From Rhexocercosporidium sp. MPI-PUGE-AT-0058 (taxonomy: Eukaryota; Ascomycota; Leotiomycetes; Helotiales): a stretch of 64,000 bases of DNA. The notes below the pieces were generated by a model. It searched no databases and was not told the origin of the DNA. It saw only the letters and a program-made list of their open reading frames with translations. Numbering within the stretch: position 1 is the first letter of the stretch; each line of letters begins with the position of its first letter. This document shows positions 47,755 through 59,741 of this stretch, in pieces. Where the stretch lies: assembly GCA_020746875.1 (NCBI GenBank), contig JAGTJL010000006.1, positions 1,922,001 to 1,986,000 on the forward strand, read 5' to 3'. A program made the position numbers and the translations under genes.

Positions 47755-49168
47755 TCATTCAACATTATCAACAAGTATACCTCCAACACCGGAGTCAAAC
47801 CTCGGCCTCATAGGACTCCTACTGCAATTCCTCAAACTCTGCTGTACTCTCTTATACTTTTGCTCATCAAACATCCAGATCCCATGATATTCATCCATAT
47901 CTCCCTTCATCGACGTCGACCCCTTGATCCCTTCGGCTAACCTCTCAGCCACAAGATCCTCGCTCATTTTCGAGAAGTACCTCCTCTGAAACTCTCTCCC
48001 TTCAGCTTTCTCGCGTTTCCGCATTTCCCTTTGCTCGTTCTCTATTTTCGATTTCTCTTGCCCGACGGTGAAGATATCGCCTTTCTCGATTCCGTCTACG
48101 ACGTGTTGCCATGCCCGCCGCGATTCTAGTGGATGTTGCTTCTCGATTGGCGCTACAGTGAAGGGCGTCTTGGGTATTGAGCTGGTGCTGAATTTCTCGA
48201 CTACTTCTTTTGTAGCCACTTTCTTGATCGTAAACTCCCCACTCCATTGCCCCTCCACAGTGTAAAGAGGGTCTTTCTCCTGATCGTCATGGTACAGACT
48301 GGCAACGAAGGAGTTGCTCTTTCCGCTCATCCAACCTTTACTCGAGTAGTTTATCTTTGCGGTATATCCCGAAGAACTTCGGATGTATGTTGTGCCACTG
48401 AGTTCGGGGGTGAGAGACCCTGTCATGATTCCTTCGATGTGGATCTTCGGCATCGTTATCAGGTAGTCTTCATTGTACTTGTCGATGTGGTAGATGGAGT
48501 ACCCCTTTCGGTCAATGTGAACAGTGGTTGAGAAAGAGGCCTTGGGGGCGACATGTCCGGCGAGCTGGAATGTGTGTCAGTACATCTCTCTGGACAGAGA
48601 ATAGCAAGGCTTACCCTGACTCCGTGTTCATCATTCCAGATATTGCAAGCAGTTACCGGCGGATGATGGCTATTTCCATTAGCACAATCCCCCTCCAACC
48701 ATCCAAGATAACCCACCTAACCTGCTCAGCAATAAGCTGTGTAGTTCCCGACTTATCTACCCATTTCCCTAAGAACAACTCTCCCAAGAAGGGATTCAGG
48801 GGTTTCATCCGCTTCTTCTTCCCATTCTCATCCTTATTGTTATGCTGTTCCTTCAATGTACTCAGGAACCATTTCAGCACCAACAGCGCCCGCTTCTCTG
48901 GATCTGGTTCGCTGGCTGGAGCAACGAATAGAGATGGCTGCTCAGCCCAGTATGCTGAGAATTCGATAATCGATTGGGAGGAGAGAAGGAAGGGAGGGGC
49001 GGTTAGGGATGCCAGATCTCCTTTGAACGAGGCAAGCGACTGTAAAATATAGTCAGTTATCGACTGGTGGTGTTTTCGCAATTGTGTTCAGGATGCCAAG
49101 AGATAAGTACGAACCTTGATAAATGAAAAGAACGCGCTCTTTTGTTGGGACGGAAGCTTCTCCGCCAT
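47755..49168 (-). CDS. Oxysterol-binding protein, short Kes1/Osh4 type
   Basis: Lipid-transfer protein that exchanges sterol and PI4P between membranes, typically ER, Golgi and plasma membrane. Four exons, 49168-49115, 49039-48717, 48669-48615 and 48564-47755, give 413 residues, close to yeast Osh4. There is no PH, ankyrin or GOLD region, only the ORD barrel. The family signature EQVSHHPPVTA (residues about 123-133) is split by the second intron, and the SHH histidines that bind PI4P phosphate are intact. RMKPLNPFLGE before it is the other conserved strip. The C-terminal helix is charged (KSKIENEQREMRKREK), ending in FQRRYFSK. The intron 1 donor is GTTCGT, like one in the neighbouring gene. 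Confidence 0.95.
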
Positions 49169-50064
49169 AATTAAATTAATTCTTCTTCAAAACTAGAACA
49201 GATTTCTGCAGTATATTGCGTCCGTAAATCTTAGCAACGAAACAACCTCGAATTGAAAGAGATAGAAGGAAACAACTGAAAGATATATACGGAAAGAGAA
49301 ACAACGTGCGGTGAAGATCGAGATACTGTACCGGCACTTCATGCGACAGGTCTAGAGTATGGTCTAATTCGGGATCTTTTCCATAGACGTCCTGGTGCGT
49401 CTGATCTCGACGTCTGAGACGCGCCATGTATCATCATAGCGCCTGCGACTTGCAGGACTGTGCAACCTTAAATCGTGAGCTTGACATGTGAAACCCGCAC
49501 CGGAGCCCTTCACTGAGGCGAACCATGCCTCTTTTGGTCATCTCGTGATGGATTCGTCGCATTCTCGTGGCGCAAATGCGAACGCGGAGGGTTTTGGGGA
49601 GCAGTTGGGGAGAAAAAGATGCTGAGTGCTGGGATGTGATGTGAGAAATCGGAATAAGGTTGGGGAGACTGCGCCTTGCTGATGATGGCGTCGGGTATTA
49701 GAGATCCGGGAGAGCGGCATGTGACTTCTACATACGGGCGTAAAGAGAGTTGGTTGAGAATGCGATGGATGCGAAAGGTAGTTGAATTTTGGAATGCGGC
49801 GAATGCGAAAGAGAAGATGAACTCTAAATGAATGCTTACGTAGGCAGAGCTAGCTAACAGTGAAAAGAGATGAGGTAGCATAAATTGAATTAATGTCATT
49901 ATTCATAATGAATTGAACTAAGTTACTGAGTGAACAGTTTGGGTATCTAATACAAAGTCAAGTCTAAACCCGCCGCAAGCATCCAGCAATATTAGTACAA
50001 TTCGACGCCAGCGTCCCTTCGCTGATGTTTTCAAAGTCATGCTCAATTTTGATGCCCTCCCTTA
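49169..50064. other. 0.9 kb gap
   Basis: Between minus-strand genes. A 129-codon frame at 49510-49899 has no motif and overlaps an AT-rich stretch. No gene supported. Confidence 0.45.
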
Positions 50065-50613
50065 TTAAAACATCATTCCACCCATATCCTCGCTTCGACG
50101 TCTCTCACAGCTCTTGGTCCTCGAGTTTTTCAACTCCTGCTCCGCATCCATCAGTCGGGTCTGTACCCACATCCTGTACTTCCTATCGCTCCGAACACTC
50201 TCGCAGTTCAAGAGCTCTGTCAGGGTACTCTTAATCTGCAAGTTGATATCCTTCAGCTTGCTCTCGTCCTCCTCGATCTCTTCCAGGATGCTCTCGTCGA
50301 AGACAGTGGGCAGAGAGGAACGACGTGTTCTGAATGCTGGGCGTTGATGATGGCGAGGCATGCTGCCACTTCTGCGGTGGTGGAGGTTGGTAGTTTGAGG
50401 CGATGAGAGGAATGGCTCGTTATTAGATTCTGGTGAGGAGGAGAGAGATGAGAATCGACTGCGAGAAGGAGATCGTGTTGGTGAAGTTGAGCTGGTTGGA
50501 CTTGTGGTAGAGATTCCACTCAGATGCTTCTGCAAAGCGGAATGTTGAGAATGTAATAAGAGGTATTTCTGAAGAGCGAATGCCCTCTCTGTGGATTTCT
50601 GGTTTGTGTTCAT
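50065..50613 (-). CDS. Conserved small fungal protein with C-terminal helix
   Basis: Single exon of 182 residues, ATG at 50613. Residues about 30-100 are Ser/Pro/Thr-rich and disordered. The C-terminal 80 residues look folded and conserved in style: RRSSLPTVFDESILEEIEED, then KLKDINLQIKSTLTELLNCE and YRMWVQTRLMDAEQELK, predicted as two amphipathic helices. I recall similar sequences in many ascomycete genomes annotated only as hypothetical. Short proteins of this pattern could act as adaptors; no function is known to me. The next start codon on the right is 3 kb away. Confidence 0.8.
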   Translation of the reverse strand: MNTNQKSTERAFALQKYLLLHSQHSALQKHLSGISTTSPTSSTSPTRSPSRSRFSSLSSSPESNNEPFLSSPQTTNLHHRRSGSMPRHHQRPAFRTRRSSLPTVFDESILEEIEEDESKLKDINLQIKSTLTELLNCESVRSDRKYRMWVQTRLMDAEQELKNSRTKSCERRRSEDMGGMMF

Positions 50614-51925
50614 CGTGCAGTGCCGTTGAAATCGATCAAGTGATGTTTGTGCTGAGTTGTAGGTCTGGAAGAGGGTTCGTTATTATCGGAATCATTCAAT
50701 ACCTAGTCAGGTTTTGGACGGAAGGAAGAAAAGAGGTATTTGGATGAGGTAGGTTCTTCTTTTAAGGAAGGAATGCTTGGTGTGTGGTGGAACAAAAAGG
50801 ATTCTTTCATTACCCTCAATTAGCAAAGACAGGCTGATGCTATATAGTATGAAGCACCTGTCAACCATAGCATGACATCAAAGGCGGAGGTTTGCTCCTA
50901 ATGGAGAGGCTAAAACTGCCCTGCTTGAGTAAATCGGCGCGCCGTGCTTAAGGAGGGAATTATGAGGTGTGGCTTGACCCTTTTTTCTCCAGACTATTGG
51001 ATAAAGTTCCTCAATAATCTTTCTTTTTGCTGTACCAGAAGGCCAAGGTGTACAGAAGCCTGGATTTCTTCAAAGAAGGGGTCCACTTTGTGACGGGCTG
51101 GCCATGACGTGTAAGCCACACGCACCACGCAACCTTGGCATTTACCTCACCAGCCACATCAACTTCTCAGAAAAACTTGGTTATGGGCGATCTTTTACCC
51201 ATAAAAACGACTTCCACGAATCATAAATGGTATGGTGGCACAGAACACGTTTCGGACAGGGAACCGTCCGGGCTGGGCGTGCCGGGGAGCCACCGCTAAA
51301 TGACGATCTTGAGGCACGGCCTCCTCAGGATGCCATTTGGAAGAGATCGATCGAGATCAGGACGTTGCACGGATTCGCATTGCAAGTCCGGTGCAGGTGA
51401 CCTTGATTACTTTTGCTTTTCCCAATTGATGCCTGCTTCGTGTGCCTAGTCTTCCAGGGCTCTTGGTACCTATGTAGCCCTGTGATTTCGACCGCCTGGA
51501 CGGGTCTCTTGACTACAGGTCTGTGAAAATCAGGGTTGCGTTCCTGGGCTGTATGCAGAGTAATGACAATTTGTTCTGCCTCTCGCCTCGTTCCCTTGAG
51601 TATAGGCTCGTCATATCATATGGTTTATGCTACACTTTGAATCTCAAACAGAATGAATAAGATTGTTGAAGTCCATGATCAAAGTCCATACCCATCGTTT
51701 CGGAGTTTAAGCAGCATGACTATTCTCTTGAAACAAAGAAAGAAAGAAGAGACAGGTTTCTTGTGATGACCATACATCGGCACTTCCAAGACCACTAGCA
51801 ATCCTAAACTCTTGGTGGACCATATGCGTGAATCTTTGCAAACCACCGTCGACCCACTCTCCCTCATTATTCGCAAGCTAGATTGGTCCGGATTATGAAG
51901 GTGAAGACTCCAAGGACGGGATAGG
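50614..51925. other. 1.3 kb gap
   Basis: 50614-50900 is the upstream side of the small conserved gene. 51679-51925 is open in a minus frame but has no start or motif beyond the regulator's stop, so it is probably 3' UTR. Nothing else supported. Confidence 0.45.
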
Positions 51926-53590
51926 CTATCGTTCCTGATCGCCTCTCGACCCCGCATTATTCGCAATATCCAGCCAAATAGCCTCACATGCATTCTCGAA
52001 CACACTCCCCAGACACAATAACCTGTTCAGCCCCCCCGCCAGCTCATCAAAGGATGTTACCCGGTTGGCATTCCTCACCACCCGCAAATGAGCAACGAAC
52101 CAATCCCTTCCTTCCCCTCTTGATAACATGCCACCGATAAGAGACAACAAACCGAGGAGAGGAGTAATACTTGTGGTAACAGATTCCGAGATCGAGATCT
52201 CGCTCAGTGACTCTTGGAGCCGCGCAAGCAGGATCGTCGGACCTGTCATCGAGTTCGGGAATTCTTGGAGTATCGTTTTGGTGTACAGCAAGGCACCGAA
52301 TCTGAGTGCTTTGTCAAGATTGGTCCCAGGGATATTGGTAGAGAGGGTTATTGGGAAGCAGAGGAGGTCGTGTTCGATCCAGTAGAGATCATCTGAGAAC
52401 GCTATTGGATCGAAGCAGACTCGCTTCGTGTTGTTTTCTTGAATGGCATGGGAGAAGTAGGCCAGGTTGATCATGGTTGAGATCAGAGAGGGATGAACTC
52501 CGCATACAGCGAGGAGTTCCGTCATATCTTCTCTGATTGTTTGTAGGGTCCCTGTTGGGAGGATAGACCATATTGACTTGTCAGTGGATCGCTCGAATTC
52601 GAGGTATGGCGTTGCTCCATAGTCGATCGCACCTGTTACATCTGCTCTGCATTGTGTGAGGATGAGCGACATGGATAGTCAGAAGAACGTGACTTACCGG
52701 CGCAACTTTGCTCGAAGCAATGGGTCAAGGGAGGGAAGGTCCCCTCTTTCCCTTATGATTTGCTTGAGACCCTGCATATGTAGGTGCCAATGATGTTGAT
52801 TTCCCAGTATTGCCTGAGCAAGTTGAGTTTAGCGAGGTCTGGTGCTTTTGAACAGTGGTAAAAAGCTGCTAACCTCACCTAAAGCCAGGCATGAAATTGT
52901 TCCCAAGGTTGAATCTTCAAAGTTGTAGTCTGATGTCGCCAAGCGCTTCTGGACAATCGAGATTGCCTCGCTTTGGTGGTAAATTGTATCTCTTGTCTCT
53001 CGCCTCCCTTGCAACAGTGCTAGATATACCGCACCTGCATACAATACGCCATGCAGCATGGCAGGATCGGTCACAGCAAAATGGAACCATATTGGTGATC
53101 TGAATGGACTAGACTTGAAGCGACACTTCGAGTACATCCTGTTTGTTGCGTGGGTAAGATACTGTTCCAGCAGCGCATGTGTTTCTGGACTCATGTTGAG
53201 AGGGTAGCAGTAAGTCGACAGTGCACTTGGGTCCCCGAGTAGAGGCGGCACAAGTAAAGTTTTGGCCTCTGTATTGCTCCGGGGCGTCCGCTTCAATGCA
53301 TCCGCGGAGCAATTCCACCTAGACCTGGAATAGTTCTCATGTCTTACGTGACGGCGAATCAGCTTTCGAACTGCGGGGTCCTTGTTCCTCCCAGGCTCGG
53401 TGGAGTTGATGAATTGAAATTGTGGTTTAAAGGTACGTGTTGTTTTCTTCAGCGTCTTTCCGTTGCTTGGAGACATATACTGAACGACTGCTGGATGTGA
53501 GCTTGCCGAGGTTGACTCTGGCTTAGAAGCACCTATTCTCTGGACCATGATCATTGGTTCATCTGGGACGATTATGTTGGTGCCGGCCAT
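51926..53590 (-). CDS. Fungal_trans_2 regulator (tachykinin family label)
   Basis: Three exons, 53590-52874, 52813-52698 and 52646-51926, give 517 residues. No Zn2Cys6 motif is present; instead the protein has the common form beginning FQFINSTEPGRNKDPAVRK and LIRRHVRHENYSRSRW after a 55-residue lead. That strip is typical of the Fungal_trans_2 proteins often called tachykinin family in databases. The helical middle (IWFHFAVTDPAMLHGVLY, then QSEAISIVQKRL) and GNQHHWHLHMQGLKQIIRERG follow the family order. Such proteins are thought to be transcriptional regulators without an attached DNA-binding domain. The first intron uses donor GAG/GTTAGC, chosen because it alone keeps frame into the HWHLHMQGL exon. 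Confidence 0.88.
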
Positions 53591-54092
53591 GTCTGGAAGG
53601 TGACTTATCCTGAAAATATTGGTGGCTGTACATCTCGTGTAATTCTTGAGAAATTGGGATTGGCGACTCCACCGGAGGCATCTCAGTCAACTTCTCAGAA
53701 TGTACTAAGCCGAGGTGCTTAGCTGAGCAGAAAAGCTTCTATTGGCTGGCTGGCCCTGACGTAGCTTGTACAGCTCCACGAATTATGAGGCCGAAGCAAC
53801 GGTAGAGCCACGCTAAAGCAAGCGCTGTTTTGGCAGTTGCCCAATGCGTTTAGTTTCGCCCAGATGGGAAGAGTGAAGATATACTTCGTGGCTCTCGTCC
53901 GTCTGCCACAAAACGCAAATTGACATTCTTCCGACTTGCATACTTAGCTCAAATGGCACTGCAGTGTGGTTTGACTTCTATTGCTCGGAAAATAAACATT
54001 ATAAAGAGAGGAGAAATCCCACCTGGAGCAAAATAGCTTTCGTTAGAACTATCAGCTTCTTCAACGATTTAAGAATTTGAAGCCACGGAACA
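53591..54092. promoter_or_regulatory. Shared upstream region of divergent regulator and hydrolase
   Basis: A 502 bp interval between two divergent ATGs, so both promoters lie here. An ATAAA-type stretch near 54000 may serve the hydrolase. The close divergent pairing suggests possible co-regulation. Confidence 0.45.
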
Positions 54093-55105
54093 ATGAGCAC
54101 CCAAGAGACGGCAGTGACGAAGTACATCGTAGCGAATGGCACAAAGCTTGCCTATCGGCAGCTGGGATTGACTGCAGGCATCCCGCTGGTGATGTTGATG
54201 CACTTTCGGTAAGATGGATCCATCTGCCTAATCAATAACACCCGAGACTTTCCCGAAATTGTGGTGGCACTGGCGAATCCGACTTATATACTATGAAGAA
54301 CACTGATAGAAATGTCTTGTATAGTGGAAATATGGATTTCTGGGACCCAGCACTCATCAATGCACTAGCAAAATCTAGGCCCATCATCTTGCTAGACAAC
54401 GCTGGAATCGGGAAAAGCGAAGGCGAAATCCCACCAAGCCTACATGGCTGGGCCATCCATGTAATCACTCTACTGGATGCACTGGATATACAACAAATCG
54501 ACTTACTGGGGTTTTCGATGGGAGGGGGTACAGCCCAGCACGTTGCACTCGCAGCTCCAGGGAAAGTTCGGAAGCTCATCTTAGCTGGAACTCGAACCAG
54601 TCGAACACCAAACACGATCCTAGGACCACGAAAGATCTTCTACGAACTCGCCTATTCCGTCACAGAAGAGGAGTTCAAAGCAGCATTCGCACTGTCCTTC
54701 TTCAATGCTAGCCAGCATGGAAAGGACGCTGCAGAAGCCTCATGGAACCGCATCTTCACTCGCAAAGACGATCGTGCTCCACACCTCAGTCCCGTACTTG
54801 CAAAGCGCCAAACCGAGGCGTTCTCGAAATTTAGTGTCTCCAGTCCAGAAAATCCGTATGAGCGTATCCACGAGCTGAAAATGGAGGTATTTGTTGCTAA
54901 CGGCGACAATGATCTCTTGATTCCGACGCCGAACAGCTTTGAGTTAGCTCAACTTTTGCCACATGCGCATTTGCATATATATCCCAACTCGGGACATGGA
55001 TTTCTGTATCAATATGCGGAGCTTTTTGCGAAGCATGTGGATATGTTTCTTGACGGAGATGACTGTGTTGAACGAGGAGGTTTGTTGAAGGCCAGACTGA
55101 CTTAA
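54093..55105 (+). CDS. Alpha/beta hydrolase
   Basis: Two exons, 54093-54208 and 54325-55105, give 298 residues with no signal peptide, so cytosolic. Catalytic triad: nucleophile Ser in GFSMGGGTAQ, acid Asp in NGDNDLLIP and His in NSGHGFLYQ, in standard order. The cap is a moderately long helical insert (SVTEEEFKAAFALSFFNASQ). An LDNAGIGKSEG strip before the nucleophile is typical of the haloperoxidase/lactonase-like group. It is divergent from a Fungal_trans_2 regulator 502 bp away, a pairing that hints at a small catabolic or resistance unit. Substrate unknown. Confidence 0.92.
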
Positions 55106-55430
55106 GAGCAAGAGAGAGAACAGGCAGACTTGCTACTTTCAATGTGTTCTCAATGCTCCCAAAAGTTTGTTAGGGACTGGGCTGTGTCAATTGTGGTGTT
55201 ACAAATGTTGCGTTGAGAGAGAGAAGGAGATTGCTTTGAATCGAAGTCATGGAATTTATGTTCTTGCAGGCTGCACAAAAAGGCCGAGGTGGTTGCATAA
55301 CTAGCAAGATTTATGCATTCGAATTTCTGCAATCGACGACAACTCTATTACTCTCCCTAATTCGCACACCATGACTGATTCGCAGCCTCTGGTGCAAAGT
55401 GACCATCTAGTCCGTAGGATCTATACACGA
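55106..55430. other. Short gap
   Basis: 3' side of the hydrolase gene and start of the 2EXR relic. No signal seen. Confidence 0.4.
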
Positions 55431-55439
55431 AATGAATAC

Positions 55440-56270
55440 TACTACCTACGCAGCTTCAGCCGGGCACGACATTGATCTGGAACTTTGTCCCAAACATCTG
55501 CACCAAATACCCCTCCTGTCGAAGTGCCAAAACAACCCTAGGGGCAAATCAGACGACCCAAAAGCTTCCCACAATTCTCCGAACGCCTCCCGAATTGCGA
55601 ATCCAAATATGGTAGTATTCTGCAGCTCAGCCACGTATCATCGAAGTCCACAAGGTGGTGGTTGATGTCCCCCTTCAGTGTTCCAGCACTAAATCCTCCT
55701 TTCCTAGGGGATTGGCTGGACAGAACGAAACTCTGGTACTTTCGATCAAAGACATACGTTCCACCTTTGCTTTCAACTTGTCATGAAACTCGCGAGATTT
55801 CAGGTCCAATACATAAAAAGATTCTAGCCGTTCGGATCCTGAAAGGTGGTATTTTCGTGGATTTCAAGCATGATACGATTTTCACAACTCCAGGGACTTT
55901 GCAATGGATGCCCCCAAAATGCGTTTTCAGTGACTGCAGCCACCAGTCCAGGATGGGGCACCACATACATTCAGTGGCATTCGATGCTAAGAAATTCGTG
56001 GAGATGCAATAGGACAGGAGTCACTGTCAGAAGAGAAAGTTGCTTTCGCTGCCAGTTTTTTGCGTCGAGGAGATGATGCTCGTTCTGAATGACGATGGGA
56101 GTTCTGTCCGTGAGGAACAGCTAGCTGTGATAGCTGTTCACACTCCAGGCCCAAAGACAGAAACCGCTGCTCTTCTTGAAGATATCATATCCGTCTTCAA
56201 ACGGCGGTTCGTCTCCATGTTTCCTCTCTTGCCTGGGTGCGGGAGGGGAGGGTATAGACGTGGTCAAAAA
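55440..56270 (+). pseudogene. 2EXR-domain gene, broken by a stop and frameshifts
   Basis: A strip reading LRTPPELRIQIW, a TAG stop, then YSAAQPRIIEVHKVVVDVP is a 2EXR-type start (usual form: P-E-L-R-x-x-I-W-E) with a stop in place of the codon after Trp, near 55613. The homology then changes frame at a run of five C near 55669, continuing as FSVPALNPPFLGDWLDRTKL, YVPPLLSTCHETREISGPI and GGIFVDFKHDTIF. At about 56010 it stops again; a third frame gives NRTGVTVRRES, then the earlier frame returns with VFCVEEMMLVLNDDG. One stop plus at least three frame changes over 800 bp, without splice signals that repair them, mark a decayed copy. 2EXR proteins are an expanded fungal family of unknown function. 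Confidence 0.75.
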
Positions 56271-56469
56271 CACGCCTGCCGCCTAAGATTTGGGGGATGG
56301 TTATGACGCCGAGTTGATACATGCACAGCATTCATGCTTCAAGTCAGTCCCAACAATTTGGTAGTTGCGAAATGATCTTCTCATCTCATCAGACCGGAAT
56401 GAATGTATTCATTTGGTGTTCTATTTCCTCCTTATGTACCCTACCCCATTTATCTCATCGCTATTCTCC

Positions 56470-58497
56470 TTACATGCTGTGGACTTTGGAATTTCTGGTC
56501 CACTTCCTGAATGTCTTTCCATAGAACCAGAAGATGATGCCGGTGCAACAGAAGAATGTTATCAAACTCATGTTGGTCATGATAGGTGGGATATATCCAG
56601 ACTTGATGATCCACGGAGTGATGAACTTAGAGAACCCATAACCCCAGACGTTCTTGTTCACCGTGATGGCAACAAAGATGGAGCCGGCCACAGGTTTGTA
56701 CGAGTCGACCGAGTATGTCGATGATATAGCAGGAAGAGCTGCCACTTGAATGCCGGCGCAGGTGTAGCCAATGATCACAATCACCTATTCAACGTCAGTA
56801 TTCAGTTTGGGCTTTGTGGAAGTTCATTATACCTTCCAATCCCAGCCCCTTTCATATCCAAGCGCAACCACGACATTTCCGATAATCATTATGATAACAT
56901 ACGGAATCATCGTCAACAATCTCATTTCTGGCTCTCTGATGCCATTATTCCTCTTCGTCAAGCGAGCAGCAATGAAATCGCTCAACGGGCCAGCAGTGAA
57001 AAGTCCAATGAATGCACCGACCAAGATAGCAAAGTTAAGGTATCCAATTTTGGCACTGCTGAAGTTGTAAGGCGGGCCAGCGAAAGCTTGAGACTGCGTC
57101 AAATTCAACGTTAGGAAGGAAGATGCGGACCAGGACACCACAAAAGAAGAGAATTGAACGATGGGAAACGTGAACAGCTTCCAGGGCATCCAGAGTTCCA
57201 TGAAGAAATTTCCTTCGTATGGCTGCATGAGTTTCCATTGCGACTTTGAAGGCTTTCCTCGTCCAAGCCAGGGGTCCTGGTGAGTGAGCGCGTGGTCGAG
57301 ATTGGACCCGTCAACACGAGACTGGGGCTGAACTGGTGCCGCCTTCTCTGGATCCGCGTGATCTTTTACGGAGGTAGTTTGGTGTTGCTGAGCGGATGTT
57401 TCTTCGACCTCATCAGTGGAGCCAGACTTCAGTCCGAGCGAGGCTGATTCCATGGCTTGGCTTGGGACGAATGGGCGATTGAACTTTGTTTCTGGAAAGA
57501 GGAAAATGCAGCAGATGACGGTGAACCCGAGGAGTGCAGTGTTTAGCCACCAAAAATTCCTCCATCCAACATTCTCGGCCATAGGCCCAGAAACGATAGG
57601 ACCGACCTGAACATTTGAGTCAGTACAAGGGCCTTTAAATATACCAAGTTGCTCACCATGAGAGATCCGAAATAGACGGCAAAATACAAGGTGTTGTGCT
57701 TCCCTCTATCGTGTAGGAAAATTACGTCTGCGATAATGGTAGGCTGGATTGTCTCGGCTGGACCTGCTCCGATTCCGTTCAAACTAGAGAGCAAAGTCAG
57801 CTGTTGGATGAACGGAATTTGGTGAAGGTATATCTATCTTACACACAAGCACCCATGAAGCTGTTATACGAGTTTGCCTTCGCTCTCCAAATACTACTAC
57901 CAAAGCAGATCAAGGTCGACATAATCATGACCGGTCGACGACCGAAGCATGTCTGGATTGGAACCCTGAAATATTTAGTAAGTGGTACTCCTGATATCGT
58001 AGAACTCCACTAACCAGATAAAGTTACTGAATCCAAGCACAAGAATTGCAATGCCCGTAAACTGGACAACATCTGCCAAGTTGGAATCAAATTCTTTGAT
58101 GTAATCACCAAACATAGGCGCCTTTGTAATGATCAGCAAGTGTTCCATCATTTCTTCCTACTAGATGGATGGACTAACCAGCGCCAAAGGGCCGAAGCCT
58201 TGCGCGAACGAGACCAAAGTCGCGCAGAAGATCGTAAAGCCCTTCCACATTGGGCTCCAGTTCAACGGATCATGTTTATCGTCGCTTGGTTGAGGCACAA
58301 GAACTGAATGTGCTCCAGTGCCGGCTTTGACGAAGTGATGAGAGCCCACATCTGTCATAATCTCTGTGCCAGGGTAGATCTGTGTACCCAGCTCTCTCTC
58401 CAATTCCCTAAGGGTCTGCGCAAGCATTCAAGTCAGTATAGCATCCGCCAAAGTGTGGAAACGATTTTCTTACGTTGGGGTCGAGGTTCTGATCCAT
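56470..58497 (-). CDS. MFS transporter, DHA1/Hol1-like
   Basis: Plasma-membrane exporter or cation/drug antiporter with 12 predicted membrane segments. Seven exons: 58497-58474, 58415-58179, 58121-58015, 57965-57843, 57783-57657, 57606-56833 and 56784-56470, giving 568 residues. The first exon is only 8 codons. The strip HDPLNWSPMWKG before TM1 is a mark of the fungal DHA1 clade. FGRRPVMIM after TM2 and GACVLNGIGAGPAETIQPTI at TM4-5 follow the group pattern, and PETKFNRP opens a long charged central loop of about 100 residues. The neighbouring genes are a 2EXR relic and a decayed gene. The cargo cannot be told. Confidence 0.9.
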
Positions 58498-59630
58498 GGT
58501 GAAGAATTCTTGCGACCAAAATAATAAGTGGAATATCGAGATGTCCTCAGCAAGAAGCTGTCGCTTTAATGCTGCTCGAAGGGAGATCATCAAGCTTTAA
58601 GAAGTCCTCAACCCGATGCATCTCTTCCCCGAGATTATTCTTCCCCTCCCCGTGTCAAACATCGTCCCAGTAACGAACCTTGTTCCAACCCTGTTCTAGC
58701 TCCGTCTCCCACCAAGCAAGCTGCTAAGGATTCGCCACGGAATTACAACACGGCAGTTCATTTCCGCGTCTCAATTACTGCACCAGTGACCATCCTCCGA
58801 GGAAATTCCAGGCTGCCCCTGTACGTACGCCGGAGTGACTTCTCATATAGGAATGGCGTGTCTCGATTCGCAAGTCTAAGCATGGGGAAACGTGGAGAAG
58901 TGGATTCACTGGACACTAGTACAAAGCTTAACTTGGGAAAGTAGCCTGTCATTTACTCATGGCGAGGGGGCGGCCTGTCTGGGGGGTTTGTGGCTGCTGC
59001 TGATGCATGTGGTGGAGGATTCCCGGTGGAATATCTTCAGCGGGGTAACCCTATTACCAAGAGGATTGTTTCCATCCTCTTGGTAATCCAAGACATACAT
59101 ATGTACATTTGTGCTCTTGGGGGCTCCTAGAGCTGTAGATGGGAGTCTCGTTGTGTCGCAGCCTTCCATTTGCTTTGTACGAATTTTCGGGGGTGGCTGG
59201 TTATCTTGTTAGTGTAAGCGGACTGTCAGCAGTCATCCATGCATCTTAAGCTTGGAGCCTGTATGTATGCAGCAATATTATAATTGCCGAAGCATATACC
59301 GAAAACCTTCGATTTTTTTCCCCAGACACCAGTTCAAACACCTGCCATGTCCTACGAGAGAAGTGGCTTCGTCCTAGCTGGGATCCTATTTCTGGGCACC
59401 AGGTTCTGAACAGTGATGAATCACAGTACTCCCCGTACCCAGTAACCATACAATTGAAGATGATGCACGACAGGCGGCTGAGATCCTGGTAGACCTCCAT
59501 GTTATGAGCTCCGAAATTAACAATAATAAAAAGTCTTAGCTTATCCGAACGCGACAAGGGGACTACCGAGAGTAACGACTCCATGTCCCAAACCAGTCAC
59601 ATCTGTCAAGACACGGCTCATCTATTCATT
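58498..59630. other. 1.1 kb gap
   Basis: Upstream side of the MFS gene up to the tail of a decayed gene. A 15-base inverted repeat at about 59050-59082 (CCAAGAGGATTG and its complement, separated by a few bases) could form a hairpin. No frame shows a motif. Confidence 0.45.
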
Positions 59631-59655
59631 CTAGTATCCTACCCCGTTTACGATA

Positions 59656-59741
59656 ATGGTCAGCTCGCCGACGGTAGGCTTCCTACATCCTTCCAGTCTT
59701 AGTCAGAATAAGCGATTGCGGATCGGAAGCGAGTGCGGATT
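59656..59741 (+). repeat. Left terminal inverted repeat of the MITE
   Basis: 86 bp arm matching the complement of 60031-60116 at 83 of 86 positions. Confidence 0.88.
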
